Below, piece by piece: positions 7,135 through 14,771 of a stretch of DNA of 23,607 nucleotides. The stretch is from a virus, in the IMG/VR virus record IMGVR_UViG_3300050821_008406, positions 1 through 23,607 of that record; one strand, written 5' to 3'. Position 1 is the first letter of the stretch. The number at the start of each line of letters is the position of its first letter. The position numbers and the translations under genes were made by a program. Under the pieces are notes generated by a model. The model ran no database searches and was not told the DNA's origin. It saw nothing but the letters and a program-made list of their open reading frames with translations.

Positions 7135-9870
7135 TTAAGAGCTCCTCGAAAGCGCCTTCCCCGCGGCCTTCGGATTGTTCGTGAGATGCTGCAGGATGAT
7201 GTTCCCCGCCGCCTTGCTCGAGAGATGCTTTAGAATCAGGCCCTCGTCGAGACTGATTCCCAGATTTATATTCGAGTCGCCTCCACCGCCGGCGCCGGCG
7301 CTGCTTCCCACGAGACCGCCCTCACCGAACTGCATAAGAGGCGCGCTCGCGATAGAGAACGGGCCCATGCCGCGGTTGATAGCATCGAGGGTTCTGACAC
7401 CGATCGTGTCGACCGCTGAGGCTTTCACGACGTACTCGCCGTGAGAGAGCCGCGCGGGAATGGAGTCGGACTTCGGACCGCCAGGACCCGTGATGAGTCC
7501 GCCCTCCGCGGCGCCGAACGTATTCAGTCCGCCCGCGACGCCGCCGACGGAGCCGCCGCCGGAGAACCCTCCCATCGCCGCCTTCAAAAGTTTTGTCACG
7601 AGGAGCTGGATGTACATCTGCGCGATCATTTTCGCGATGGACGACACCACGCTCGAGGCCAGGTTCCTGAACGCCAGGCCGACGTTCTGCGTTCCCTGAA
7701 AAAGCATGTCGAAGGCCCCCGACAGCCCGGTGGTGAGCGACTCCTGCACGCCGGCTCTCAAGGTTTTCATTTGCTGGCCAGCGATGTTGGTTGCCGTCTT
7801 CACCTTGTCGACCTTCGCCTGGAAGTCCGCTGCCTGCGCGACTTCGTCTTCTGTTTTCGCGTTCGCCGTCATCTGGTCGGCAATCAATTGCAGAGCGGGG
7901 AGCTGCTGCCGGTAGAGGTCGAGGATCTGCTGGTCCGCTTGGAGCTGGAAGAGCTTCCCGTTTTGAACCTTGTCCTCGATGGCGGCTTTCTGATCGTCCA
8001 GGACCTTTATCGCGTCGGCTCCAGACTTCTGTTCGTCTTGGAACGCGGCCTGTGCAGTGGCGAACTGTGCGAATGCAGAGACCTTCGCTTTTATTTGCTC
8101 GGGGGAATCGACTCCCTGTTTCTGGAGCGATAGCTCGTACTGTTTGACCTCTACGGCGAGCTCCGCCTTCACCCCCTCCAGCCGTTTGCCCTGCGAGTCG
8201 GCCTGCTTCTTTTCGAACGCCGCGACTTTCGCGTTGTTCTCATCCGTCTGTTTGAACTGCTCGTCGTTCAGCGCCTGGATCTTCGTCCCGGACGTCACGC
8301 GGAGCTCCGTGATTTTCGTTTCCAGTTCGTCGACTTTCCCGAGAGCAGCCAGCCGCGCGCCTTCCTGAACGTCCGCCTCCTTGGGAGTCGCGGCTTTTAG
8401 TTTCGCGTCCGCAGCCTTCGCCACGGAGGCCTTAGCCGCCTCGAGGCCTTTCTCCACGATGGCGATTTCCTCCTCGCTGTCGGACAGGATCGCGGCGCGC
8501 TTCCGTTCGAAGTACTCGTGAATCGAGAGCAGGCCGGTGTCGTACATTTCCTTGTCGACCTGCTCGGTCTGTTTCGCGTACGCGCGGTGGACGGCGAGCT
8601 GGTCCTGCATTTGCTTCTCGAGCAGCGCGAGCGCAGCCTTCGCCGCGGCGCCGGTAGGAGCGGAGGAGTCGATAGCCGGCGCCTCCTTTTGGTCCGGCCG
8701 GAGCCGCGAGATCCGTTCCTTCTTTCGTTTCGCGGCTTCCTCGTCGGACGGGAACAGCGACGCGTAGATTTTGGCCTGCTGCTTTTTGGCGTCGTCGTCG
8801 ATGGCCGCGAGCCGAGCCGTGAACTCCTTCGTCTCGTCGTCTGTGGCGGACAGGAGCTGCACGGACGCGGCGCCGGCCGCCCCCGCGGTCCCGCCCGTGA
8901 TGTAACCGCCGATGGCGGCGAAAGTCGTTTTAGCAAACTCCTTCGTGTGATTGAACGCGTAATCGAAGACTTCCTCGATTTCGGCCGCGGCGTGGCCCGC
9001 GGTTGCGCCCACAGAGAGCAGGCCGAACGCGATGGAGGCGATGACCGTCCCCGCGAGATGCCCCATATCCCTGAACGCGCCGCCGGCGCCGTCGTCCCCG
9101 AGCGCGTCGAGGATGGCGTCGCCCACATCGGAGATCGCCGGGAGCAGCCCTGCTTCGAACTGCGTGGCCATGCCCTTCCCGGCGTCGCTCAGTTCCTGCA
9201 GCGAGGCCTTAGCCGCGCGGAACGAATCCGTGGTGTCCTGGTCCAGGAGCAGCCCGAGCCGCGAGACGGACGCGGTGATTTTGTCGAAACCCTCGCCGGC
9301 GATGGCGTTCGCCACGGGGATGATGTCGGTACCGGCGCGAGCGCCGAACAGCGCCGCGGTGACCGCGGTCTTCTGGAAGGACGCGCTCATCTGCCCGAGC
9401 CGCGTGGTCACGAGCGCGAGCATGGCGTCCGGCTTCAGGCCGATGAAGTCCTTCTGGGTGATCCCGAGCGCCTTAAAACTGACGGCCGCCTTCCCGGTTC
9501 CCTGCTGGAACTCGGTGATAGACTTCGCGGCTTTGATGAGAGCTTTGTCGACGCCCTCGGTGGATACGCCGACTTCCTCGGCGACGTGGTGGAACACAGA
9601 GAGCGTCTGCGTCGAGAGCCCGGTCTTGTCCGCCATCTTCCCGATATCGATGGCGGAATCGAAGGCCTCCTTCCCGATTCGGCCGAGCTCGAGCGCGCCG
9701 GCAGCCAGGACGATGCCCTCGAAGGCCTTCTTGAGAGAGAGCCCGGAGCCGGCCGTCTCGTCCTGCTGCTTCTTCAAGTTTTTTAGTTGGCTAGTGAGCT
9801 CCTTGATGGCCGCGGACACGCCGGCGTCTTCCGCGGTAATTTTGACTTTGATTTCAGGAGCGTCGGCCAT
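7135..9870 (-). CDS. Tail length tape measure protein
   Basis: 911 residues from the ATG at 9870. It starts 'MADAPEIKVKITAEDAGVSA' followed by a coiled-coil start ('AAIKELTSQLKNLKKQQDE'). Near residues 100-250 lie tape-measure-like segments ('GITQKDFIGLKPDAMLAL', 'VTAALFGARAGTDIIPVAN'), then a hydrophobic Gly/Ala region near residue 280, long charged helices rich in Lys, Glu and Gln through residue 700, and a hydrophobic helix near 'VVSSIAKMIAQMYIQLLV'. The C-terminal 'GGLITGPGGPKSDSIPARLS' plus 'HGEYVV' is a widespread tape measure signature. The protein spans the tail tube, sets tail length and is ejected ahead of DNA in siphoviruses; that role is known for the family. By the lambda rule, its size implies a tail shaft of roughly 130-140 nm. 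It follows the chaperone gene by 3 bp. Confidence 0.95.
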   Translation of the reverse strand: MADAPEIKVKITAEDAGVSAAIKELTSQLKNLKKQQDETAGSGLSLKKAFEGIVLAAGALELGRIGKEAFDSAIDIGKMADKTGLSTQTLSVFHHVAEEVGVSTEGVDKALIKAAKSITEFQQGTGKAAVSFKALGITQKDFIGLKPDAMLALVTTRLGQMSASFQKTAVTAALFGARAGTDIIPVANAIAGEGFDKITASVSRLGLLLDQDTTDSFRAAKASLQELSDAGKGMATQFEAGLLPAISDVGDAILDALGDDGAGGAFRDMGHLAGTVIASIAFGLLSVGATAGHAAAEIEEVFDYAFNHTKEFAKTTFAAIGGYITGGTAGAAGAASVQLLSATDDETKEFTARLAAIDDDAKKQQAKIYASLFPSDEEAAKRKKERISRLRPDQKEAPAIDSSAPTGAAAKAALALLEKQMQDQLAVHRAYAKQTEQVDKEMYDTGLLSIHEYFERKRAAILSDSEEEIAIVEKGLEAAKASVAKAADAKLKAATPKEADVQEGARLAALGKVDELETKITELRVTSGTKIQALNDEQFKQTDENNAKVAAFEKKQADSQGKRLEGVKAELAVEVKQYELSLQKQGVDSPEQIKAKVSAFAQFATAQAAFQDEQKSGADAIKVLDDQKAAIEDKVQNGKLFQLQADQQILDLYRQQLPALQLIADQMTANAKTEDEVAQAADFQAKVDKVKTATNIAGQQMKTLRAGVQESLTTGLSGAFDMLFQGTQNVGLAFRNLASSVVSSIAKMIAQMYIQLLVTKLLKAAMGGFSGGGSVGGVAGGLNTFGAAEGGLITGPGGPKSDSIPARLSHGEYVVKASAVDTIGVRTLDAINRGMGPFSIASAPLMQFGEGGLVGSSAGAGGGGDSNINLGISLDEGLILKHLSSKAAGNIILQHLTNNPKAAGKALSRSS

Positions 9871-9873
9871 CGG

Positions 9874-10544
9874 CTAACCCCGCAAGATCCGCGGCATCTT
9901 CGGCGGATCGGCTTTCCTTCTCTGGTGCGGAGCCAGCGAGCTCCACACGAGCAATTCCAATTCGTAGTTCCGCCGCGCGCCGGCTCTCAAAAACTCGAGG
10001 TACGCGAGCAAGAGATCCCGCAGCGGCCACTCGAAAATTTCACGGACCCGCCCCGCGTCGTGATGCGCGACCGCGCGGATTATTGCCGAGAAGTCTCCGA
10101 GGTCGACGGAGCCTCGTTCTTTGTAGGGGGGACCTTTGCGCTCCGGCTCGAAGATTTCTGGGAAGTCTCCGAGGATGGTTCCCCGAACGTAAAAAAACCG
10201 AGGACGAACCCGACAATCTCTCGCTGCATCGCGGTCTTTTCGGCCACGTCGGTGATCGCCGCGAAGCGTTCGGCGTTGGCGTCCGCGTCTTTGCGGCTCC
10301 ACGCCTTGCCCTCCTCGGTGAGACAGCCGGCCAGGATGTGGTGCTTCTGGCCGGTGAGCAGAATGCGAGTGAGCAGGTCCTCGGCGCGCTTTTCTTTTGA
10401 GCGTTGACGGCCGTCGAGGTCGCTGAGGACTTCGACCGCGCCGGCAGCCCGGATGTGCGCGAGAATGTAATCGTCTTGGCTTGCGGTGAGAGCTTCGGTG
10501 ACCTGGCGGAATTTCCTGCCGTCGAGCGTAATCGTTTCGAGCAT
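9874..10544 (-). CDS. Tail assembly chaperone, long GT-type product made by -1 frameshift
   Basis: Translation starts at the ATG at 10544. Moving back one base at the T7 heptamer (10197-10191) joins codons 10544-10191 to 10191-9874 and gives about 223 residues. The new frame reads 'YVRGTILGDFPEIFEPERKG' and later 'GRVREIFEWPLRDLLLAYLE', which is coding-like, whereas the unshifted frame beyond the heptamer is a Ser/Pro/Lys-rich tail. This is the arrangement of lambda G and G-T, whose products hold the tape measure protein and recruit tail tube subunits, and it occupies the expected place between tube and tape measure genes. In lambda the shift occurs in a few percent of ribosomes; the rate here is unknown. 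The frame ends with TAG just before the tape measure start. Confidence 0.88.
10080..10544 (-). CDS. Tail assembly chaperone, short G-type product
   Basis: The unshifted product has 154 residues. The ATG at 10544 has an excellent site (GGAGGAAGTGA) immediately upstream. It begins 'MLETITLDGRKFRQVTEALT' and continues 'ASQDDYILAHIRAAGAVEVL', a mostly helical acidic-to-neutral protein like other phage tail chaperones that precede the tape measure. The slippery T7 run is at codons 116-118 ('VLGFFTFG'). After it, this frame gives a low-complexity Ser/Lys tail and stops at 10080. Function is assigned from position, size and the slip site rather than from a conserved motif. Confidence 0.85.
   Translation of the reverse strand: MLETITLDGRKFRQVTEALTASQDDYILAHIRAAGAVEVLSDLDGRQRSKEKRAEDLLTRILLTGQKHHILAGCLTEEGKAWSRKDADANAERFAAITDVAEKTAMQREIVGFVLGFFTFGEPSSETSQKSSSRSAKVPPTKNEAPSTSETSRQ
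10191..10197 (-). promoter_or_regulatory. -1 ribosomal frameshift slippery heptamer (T TTT TTT)
   Basis: Seven consecutive T on the coding strand, read in the zero frame as GGT TTT TTT ACG. Both tRNAs can re-pair one base back on TTT, so the site has the X_XXY_YYZ form used for -1 shifting in tail chaperone genes. The shifted frame becomes TTT TTT TAC GTT and runs to a stop at 9874, exactly where a T-domain extension is expected. No strong downstream pseudoknot was identified by eye. Confidence 0.85.
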
Positions 10545-10585
10545 TCACTTCCTCCGGGACGGCCACGCCGCCCGCTGACTGCGAT

Positions 10586-10660
10586 GAGGGGAGCCTCGGG
10601 TCAGAAAAGAGACTCCCCTCGACACTCCTAAAGCGTCCCCCCTTCCTGCTTTCAGGACGC
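10586..10660 (-). terminator. Two stem-loops after the tail tube gene
   Basis: Two potential RNA hairpins lie between the tail tube stop and the chaperone start. The arms at 10586-10597 and 10609-10620 form a 12-bp stem with one G-U pair and an 11-nt loop. GCGTCC/GGACGC at 10633-10638 and 10655-10660 form a second stem around a smaller CCTG-AAAG-CAGG hairpin. No run of T follows either, so they are not classic intrinsic terminators. They may protect the 3' end of the abundant tube mRNA or attenuate transcription; that is inference. Confidence 0.4.
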
Positions 10661-10661
10661 C

Positions 10662-11459
10662 CTAAAAGAACGTGTACTCGTAGAACGGCGACAGCGGGTG
10701 GTTGGCCGTGTCGTCGAGAATATTTCCGTCGAGCGTCCAGTTCCCGTAGTCCTCCGTGATGAGCCCGAATTGCCCGTTGGGGTTCAGGTTCACGCGCCAG
10801 ATATCGCAGCCGATTTTCTGGCCGTCGACCGGATCTGGAGAGAACAGGATGTGCCCTTTAACGAACGGCACCGTGGCGGCAGCGACCTGGTCGAAAGACC
10901 CCACGAGCGTGTGGTAGGTGATCGTCACCGCATGCGTCGAGATCGTCGAGCCGACGGGGATGTAGTACAGATTTTGGACCGGGTCCACGAGGATGTAGTC
11001 GGTGCCAGGCGCGAGAATGACGGCGTTCGACGTCAGCACGGGAGGAGTCCCGGTCGGGTCCGCGTTCATCTGCGCCGCGCGAAAGTACCGGCCGATGGCG
11101 TTCGGAGCTTGCGCCGCGGAGATGAGCTGCTCGGCAGTGATGGTCTGCACCGTCTGAACGAGCGTCGTTTTGCCCGCGGCCATTTGCGCGATGGCGACGT
11201 GATTCGAAGAAAAGTCCGTCCCCGTGATGGTGATTTTCGGCTGGCGCTTTTTCACCGCGGTCGCGATGAGCGTCACGTTCTTGTTGAGCGACTGGTAGAG
11301 CTCGGCGATGTCGTCCTTCAGGTCGATCTCGAACTTGGTGCAGTTTCCGAGATGCTGAAGACCCGTGGGCAGTCCTGTGACTAGATCGAAGATGTCGAGC
11401 AGGATAGACCCCTTGCCGAGCATCACCACGTGCGGAACTGGATACAAAATCGATTGCAT
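10662..11459 (-). CDS. Major tail (tube) protein
   Basis: 265 residues. The ATG at 11459 is chosen because AAGGGAGGG lies just upstream; an upstream in-frame extension would run into the previous gene. It begins 'MQSILYPVPHVVMLGKGSIL' and 'LDIFDLVTGLPTGLQHLGNC', then 'KFEIDLKDDIAELYQSLNKN' with 'QPKITITGTDFSSNH', a pattern of beta strands with polar loops typical of phage tail tube subunits. The C-terminal half is also beta-rich ('VGSTISTHAVTITYHTLVG', 'GQKIGCDIWRVNLNPNGQF') and may be an added outer domain. Its position just before the frameshifted chaperones and tape measure is that of lambda gpV. No membrane or signal segment is seen. Function rests mainly on position and fold-like pattern. 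Confidence 0.85.
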   Translation of the reverse strand: MQSILYPVPHVVMLGKGSILLDIFDLVTGLPTGLQHLGNCTKFEIDLKDDIAELYQSLNKNVTLIATAVKKRQPKITITGTDFSSNHVAIAQMAAGKTTLVQTVQTITAEQLISAAQAPNAIGRYFRAAQMNADPTGTPPVLTSNAVILAPGTDYILVDPVQNLYYIPVGSTISTHAVTITYHTLVGSFDQVAAATVPFVKGHILFSPDPVDGQKIGCDIWRVNLNPNGQFGLITEDYGNWTLDGNILDDTANHPLSPFYEYTFF

Positions 11460-11469
11460 TTTCCCTCCC

Positions 11470-11961
11470 TTAAGACTTCGAAGTCGGATCGAGCCTGCTC
11501 GTCCGGTACCGAATGGTGATGCGTAACTTCGCTGAAGCAATGGGAACGTCTCCCTCGCGGGAGCTCCACGTCGTCGCGCCTTCTTCTATGCCATTCGCGA
11601 GACCGCCGAAGGTTTCATCAGCGCCCATCGTGAGAATCGCCCACACGTACAACGGGTCCAGCGCGGCGTCGGGAGAGACTCCAGATGAACCCTGCGCCCG
11701 CAATTCGAGAGCAGCCGAGAGCTGATGCTCGGTTAGCGGAGCGCGGTAGGTTTGCTGGGCTAACGGCTTTGGAGGATCGTCGTCGTCGTAGAGCATGATG
11801 GCCGGAAGCGAATCGTTTTCGATAGCACGCGTGCGCTCGCGGTGAATCGTCAGGCCATCCGGCTTAGAGACAACCGTGCCATCGCGCTTCGTGACGGTTG
11901 AAACACTGAGAGCCGCCACTGCAGCGATGATGATCTGTTCGCGGATCGACGTTGGGACCAA
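11470..11961 (-). CDS. Tail completion / tail terminator-like protein
   Basis: 163 residues from a TTG start at 11961, four bases before which the preceding gene stops; GGAG occurs about 9 bp upstream. It begins 'VPTSIREQIIIAAVAALSV', followed by 'HRERTRAIENDSLPAIMLYD' and later 'WAILTMGADETFGGLANGIE' and 'PIASAKLRITIRYRTSRLDP'. The layout of an N-terminal helix, a strand ending in 'PAIMLYDDDDPP', a helical middle and a final 'ITIRYRT' strand matches tail terminator or completion proteins of the lambda gpU kind, which cap the tail before head joining. It lies between the head-tail joining gene and the tube gene, as expected. The exact family was not proven. Confidence 0.75.
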   Translation of the reverse strand: MVPTSIREQIIIAAVAALSVSTVTKRDGTVVSKPDGLTIHRERTRAIENDSLPAIMLYDDDDPPKPLAQQTYRAPLTEHQLSAALELRAQGSSGVSPDAALDPLYVWAILTMGADETFGGLANGIEEGATTWSSREGDVPIASAKLRITIRYRTSRLDPTSKS

Positions 11962-11964
11962 TGC

Positions 11965-12279
11965 TTAGACTCCGAGCTCAAGCTTCATGGTTCCGCCATC
12001 CTCATCCCCTGGGAGTCGGCCGCGGACGGTGAACGATTTACTGTTGACGATGACTGCAGCACCGACTGCGACGCCGGGAAATGCGGACGTCTGAACTATG
12101 AGAGTCGTCGCCTTCACCAAAACCTGTCCGCGCTCGACGTCCTGTACAACGATCACGTCTGCTTCGTTGAGGAAACCCTTCCCCGCAACACCGCCCACCG
12201 TGATCGGTCTGCCGATGTCCGCAAACATCGCGGTGATATCGGCATCGCCAAACGCGAGAGCGGTGGACGGGATAGGCAC
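11965..12279 (-). CDS. Head-tail joining protein, gpFII-like
   Basis: 104 residues from a GTG at 12279 with AGGAAG about 6 bp upstream. The sequence 'ALAFGDADITAMFADIGRPI' then 'VIVVQDVERGQVLVKATTL' and a closing beta region 'AVIVNSKSFTVRGRLPGDED' fits the small beta-barrel joining proteins related to lambda gpFII, which attach at the portal vertex and provide the tail docking surface. Size (lambda FII is 117 residues) and place after the capsid genes agree. It begins 3 bp after the preceding stop. Confidence 0.75.
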   Translation of the reverse strand: MPIPSTALAFGDADITAMFADIGRPITVGGVAGKGFLNEADVIVVQDVERGQVLVKATTLIVQTSAFPGVAVGAAVIVNSKSFTVRGRLPGDEDGGTMKLELGV

Positions 12280-12282
12280 TGC

Positions 12283-12618
12283 TTACTTCCTAACCTTTGG
12301 AGCAGGACCGGAGATCCGCCGCGGCGCCGGGTCGCGGTTCGTCGGATGCTCCATCCGGTTTACCGTCGTGGCATTGCCGGGATCGCCAGGTTCGGGTTCG
12401 CCTTCGGCGACCGCGGAGCCTTCGCCGATGAGCCGGTGCGCGAGAGCGCGCGAAACTTCGTGGACGGAGTCCTCTTCGGCGTGTTCCGAGCCCAAGAGAA
12501 TGGAGCGCAGGAGGCGAACTCGCCGCGTTCCCCGTCGCTCTTCACGGTTCGCTTCCGGCCGCGGATCGACCGCCGCACCTGCGTCCGGTACTACTTCTGG
12601 ATCTTCATCTGTCGACAT
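12283..12618 (-). CDS. Small charged protein of unknown function after the capsid gene
   Basis: 111 residues from the ATG at 12618, chosen for the GCGAGGAGACG site directly upstream; a longer open frame upstream overlaps the capsid gene and looks non-coding. The protein is highly charged: an acidic start ('STDEDPEVVPDAG'), an Arg/Glu middle ('REERRGTRRVRLLRSILLG'), then a helix ('EEDSVHEVSRALAHRLIGE') and a Pro/Arg/Lys tail. It holds the place of lambda FI, a small head protein that assists packaging, but no sequence relationship is visible. It may be disordered at both ends. Confidence 0.6.
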   Translation of the reverse strand: MSTDEDPEVVPDAGAAVDPRPEANREERRGTRRVRLLRSILLGSEHAEEDSVHEVSRALAHRLIGEGSAVAEGEPEPGDPGNATTVNRMEHPTNRDPAPRRISGPAPKVRK

Positions 12619-12680
12619 CGTCTCCTCGCTTTCTTGGTAGCGCGCGAGCGGAACGAATCCCGCCCACGCGCCACGATTAG

Positions 12681-12698
12681 CCGCGCCAGGGAGCGCGG
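12681..12698 (-). terminator. Short hairpin just after the capsid gene
   Basis: CCGCGC and GCGCGG (12681-12686, 12693-12698) form a 6-bp stem with a 6-nt loop, about 10 bp after the capsid stop and following a short T run on the coding strand. No T run follows, so it is a weak candidate for attenuation or mRNA 3'-end protection between the capsid gene and the next one. Confidence 0.25.
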
Positions 12699-12707
12699 GA
12701 AAAAGAT

Positions 12708-14771
12708 TTACGTGCTGATGACGTACTTCGCCACGACAAACGCCAGGGGGTACTTCAGCGTGACGTCGGTGAGCATGAACGTGGTGAGCTCGATCATTCC
12801 TTGTTTTTTCAGGCGATACGGGTCCACAACTAACTCGAACCCGCTGCCCCACATGGAAATTAAAATGGTTTCAAAAATTCCACGTATGAGCGAATGAAGA
12901 GTCGCGCCGCTCGTGCCCTTCGTGCTGGTTTTGGCGACCTGGTTCGAAGAGGCCGCCTTGTAGCCGTCGACGGTGTTTGCATCGGTCCAGATCGGGAGGC
13001 CGATGGTGTTCCCCAAGCGCGGGAGGCCTTTCAGCGTGGCTTTGATGCCAGGCGTGGTGAGCCATCCGCCGTCGCCGAGCTGGTCGGCGTTCGCATCCTC
13101 GAGCAATCTGGTCATCTTGAGGATGTCCGCCCACGCTGGAGCGCCGCCATTACCGGCGTCAGCGATTACGACGTAGGACTGAACGCCGGCCGTGGCGCCG
13201 ATTCCGACGGGTTGATTCGAGCCCCCGCCGACGATGGCCACGCTGTCGACGGCCAGCGCCATGTCGCGGCCGAGATCTTCCCGCACGAGGGTGTCGACAT
13301 CGATCACCGCCTGCGCGAGTAATTGCCTCGAATAGCTCGAGGAAGACTGGTAGGTCTTCGGCGAGCTCGCGATGGAGCCAAGCGTCAGCGCGGTATCCGC
13401 CACGTCGACGCCGGGATTTTCACCCACCCACGAGCCGGTCGCTTTGCCGGTTTGCTTCGGGTACGCGACGTTATCGCGCAGCCCGGAGATCGTGCGCGCG
13501 CCGAGTTCCTTTACGCGCATCCGGTTGTAGAGGTACTGGATGAACTCCCCCGGCTCGATGTACTTCAGTTCGGCGCCGGCTGTGGCGGTCGCGGAGTCGA
13601 GACCCGCGCGTTCGCCGCGGGGTTTCAACATGCCGGCGAACCGTTTCTCGAGCTCCGGCGTCCAGGCGTGACGGAGACTCCACGGCACAAAGAGGCCGCC
13701 GTGACGCTCGGCCGTCCAATTCTTCTCGATGGAATCGGAGATCTCCATCTCGAAACAATTCGCGCGCGCCGCTGCGCCGGTCGAGGACGCCTCGATGTTG
13801 CGGACGGCGGACATGATCCCGCGTGCCAGGTTGTACTCCTTCTGCTCCTTCTCGGTCAGCGCCAGGCGGTCCGCGCCTTCGGCTGCCGGCTGCGGCAGCG
13901 GAGCGGCGCCGCGCTTGGTGATTTCCTCGAGCGTGAAGCGCGAGAACGCGTCGACGGATTCCCCTTCCGCGATGGCCTTCGCCACGCGGTCGGGATCGAT
14001 TTTGTGGACCTTGCCGAGCCGAATAATTTCAGCGCCGGCGGCCCGTGCATCTGCTACGACAGTTGATGGTTCCACGGTATCCTCCTTGAGATTCGGCTCG
14101 GAAGCCGGACTAGCACTGCGAACTAAAACCGGAAAGACCTTCTCGCCCGCGCGAGATTCGTGCCCCACGCTGAGATCCGCGGGCACAGCCACAGAGCTCG
14201 CCTCCATCGGCGTCCACTTGGTCGCACGATACGTCTCGCCCTCGTCCTTCGAGGCCTTCTCGAGCGTGTATTCGTTGACCGCGTAGCCGACGGAGATGAA
14301 CCGGCGAATGCCGTCCTGAATGTCCCGCTTGACGGCCTGCGCCGGCGCGCTACGAGAGAACCGGAGCTGACCGCGGAGCTTTTTGTCGTCGCCGACTTTC
14401 GACTTCTCGACAATCCCGATGACGGCCTTCGCATCGTGCGAGTCGAGAAACGACAATCCCTTTTTTGCGCGAGAGAGATCCACGGCGCCAGGAGAGTGGT
14501 CGAGAATTTCTTTCCCGAACCATCGCTCCACAGGAGTCTCGGAGGAGATCGAAATGTCGAAACGGTCCTCGTCCGCGCCGGCCTCGACTTCGTCTTCGTC
14601 CTCCGGGTCCGGTTTCTCGCCGGCGTCGGCCCGCGCCTTGCGGCGCAATTCTCGAGCAGCCTTCTCTTCGGCGGTGAGGACCCGCTTCGCCACGGGAACC
14701 ATTTCCAGGATTTCGAACTCCCTGGTGAGCATCGGCAGTGTGCCCTCAAGTCTTGTTTTCGTTACGCTCAT
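12708..14771 (-). CDS. Fused prohead protease (S78) and HK97-type major capsid protein
   Basis: 687 residues. The ATG at 14771 overlaps the portal stop (ATGA), with GAGGGGA upstream. Residues about 1-205 are an HK97-type prohead protease. 'LSFLDSHDAKAVIG' carries the likely catalytic His112 and 'IRRFISVGYAVNEY' the likely Ser160, a 48-residue spacing close to that of HK97 protease. Residues about 215-345 are helical and probably serve as the internal scaffold (delta) region, with cleavage expected near its end. From about residue 345 the sequence is capsid-like: 'ELKYIEPGEFIQYLYNRMRV', 'GSWVGENPGVDVADTALTL', 'SRQLLAQAVIDVDTLVREDL', 'AVDSVAIVGGGSNQPVGI' and 'ILISMWGSGFELVVDPY'. The product self-processes and forms the head shell. 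Such fusions are known in several phage groups. An acidic stretch near residues 55-70 is unusual for the protease N-terminus. Confidence 0.95.
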   Translation of the reverse strand: MSVTKTRLEGTLPMLTREFEILEMVPVAKRVLTAEEKAARELRRKARADAGEKPDPEDEDEVEAGADEDRFDISISSETPVERWFGKEILDHSPGAVDLSRAKKGLSFLDSHDAKAVIGIVEKSKVGDDKKLRGQLRFSRSAPAQAVKRDIQDGIRRFISVGYAVNEYTLEKASKDEGETYRATKWTPMEASSVAVPADLSVGHESRAGEKVFPVLVRSASPASEPNLKEDTVEPSTVVADARAAGAEIIRLGKVHKIDPDRVAKAIAEGESVDAFSRFTLEEITKRGAAPLPQPAAEGADRLALTEKEQKEYNLARGIMSAVRNIEASSTGAAARANCFEMEISDSIEKNWTAERHGGLFVPWSLRHAWTPELEKRFAGMLKPRGERAGLDSATATAGAELKYIEPGEFIQYLYNRMRVKELGARTISGLRDNVAYPKQTGKATGSWVGENPGVDVADTALTLGSIASSPKTYQSSSSYSRQLLAQAVIDVDTLVREDLGRDMALAVDSVAIVGGGSNQPVGIGATAGVQSYVVIADAGNGGAPAWADILKMTRLLEDANADQLGDGGWLTTPGIKATLKGLPRLGNTIGLPIWTDANTVDGYKAASSNQVAKTSTKGTSGATLHSLIRGIFETILISMWGSGFELVVDPYRLKKQGMIELTTFMLTDVTLKYPLAFVVAKYVIST

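Noticed and set aside
8518-9786. 422-codon plus-strand open frame
   Set aside because: Antisense to the tape measure gene, which has a clear C-terminal signature; no domain or ribosome site is seen on the plus strand.
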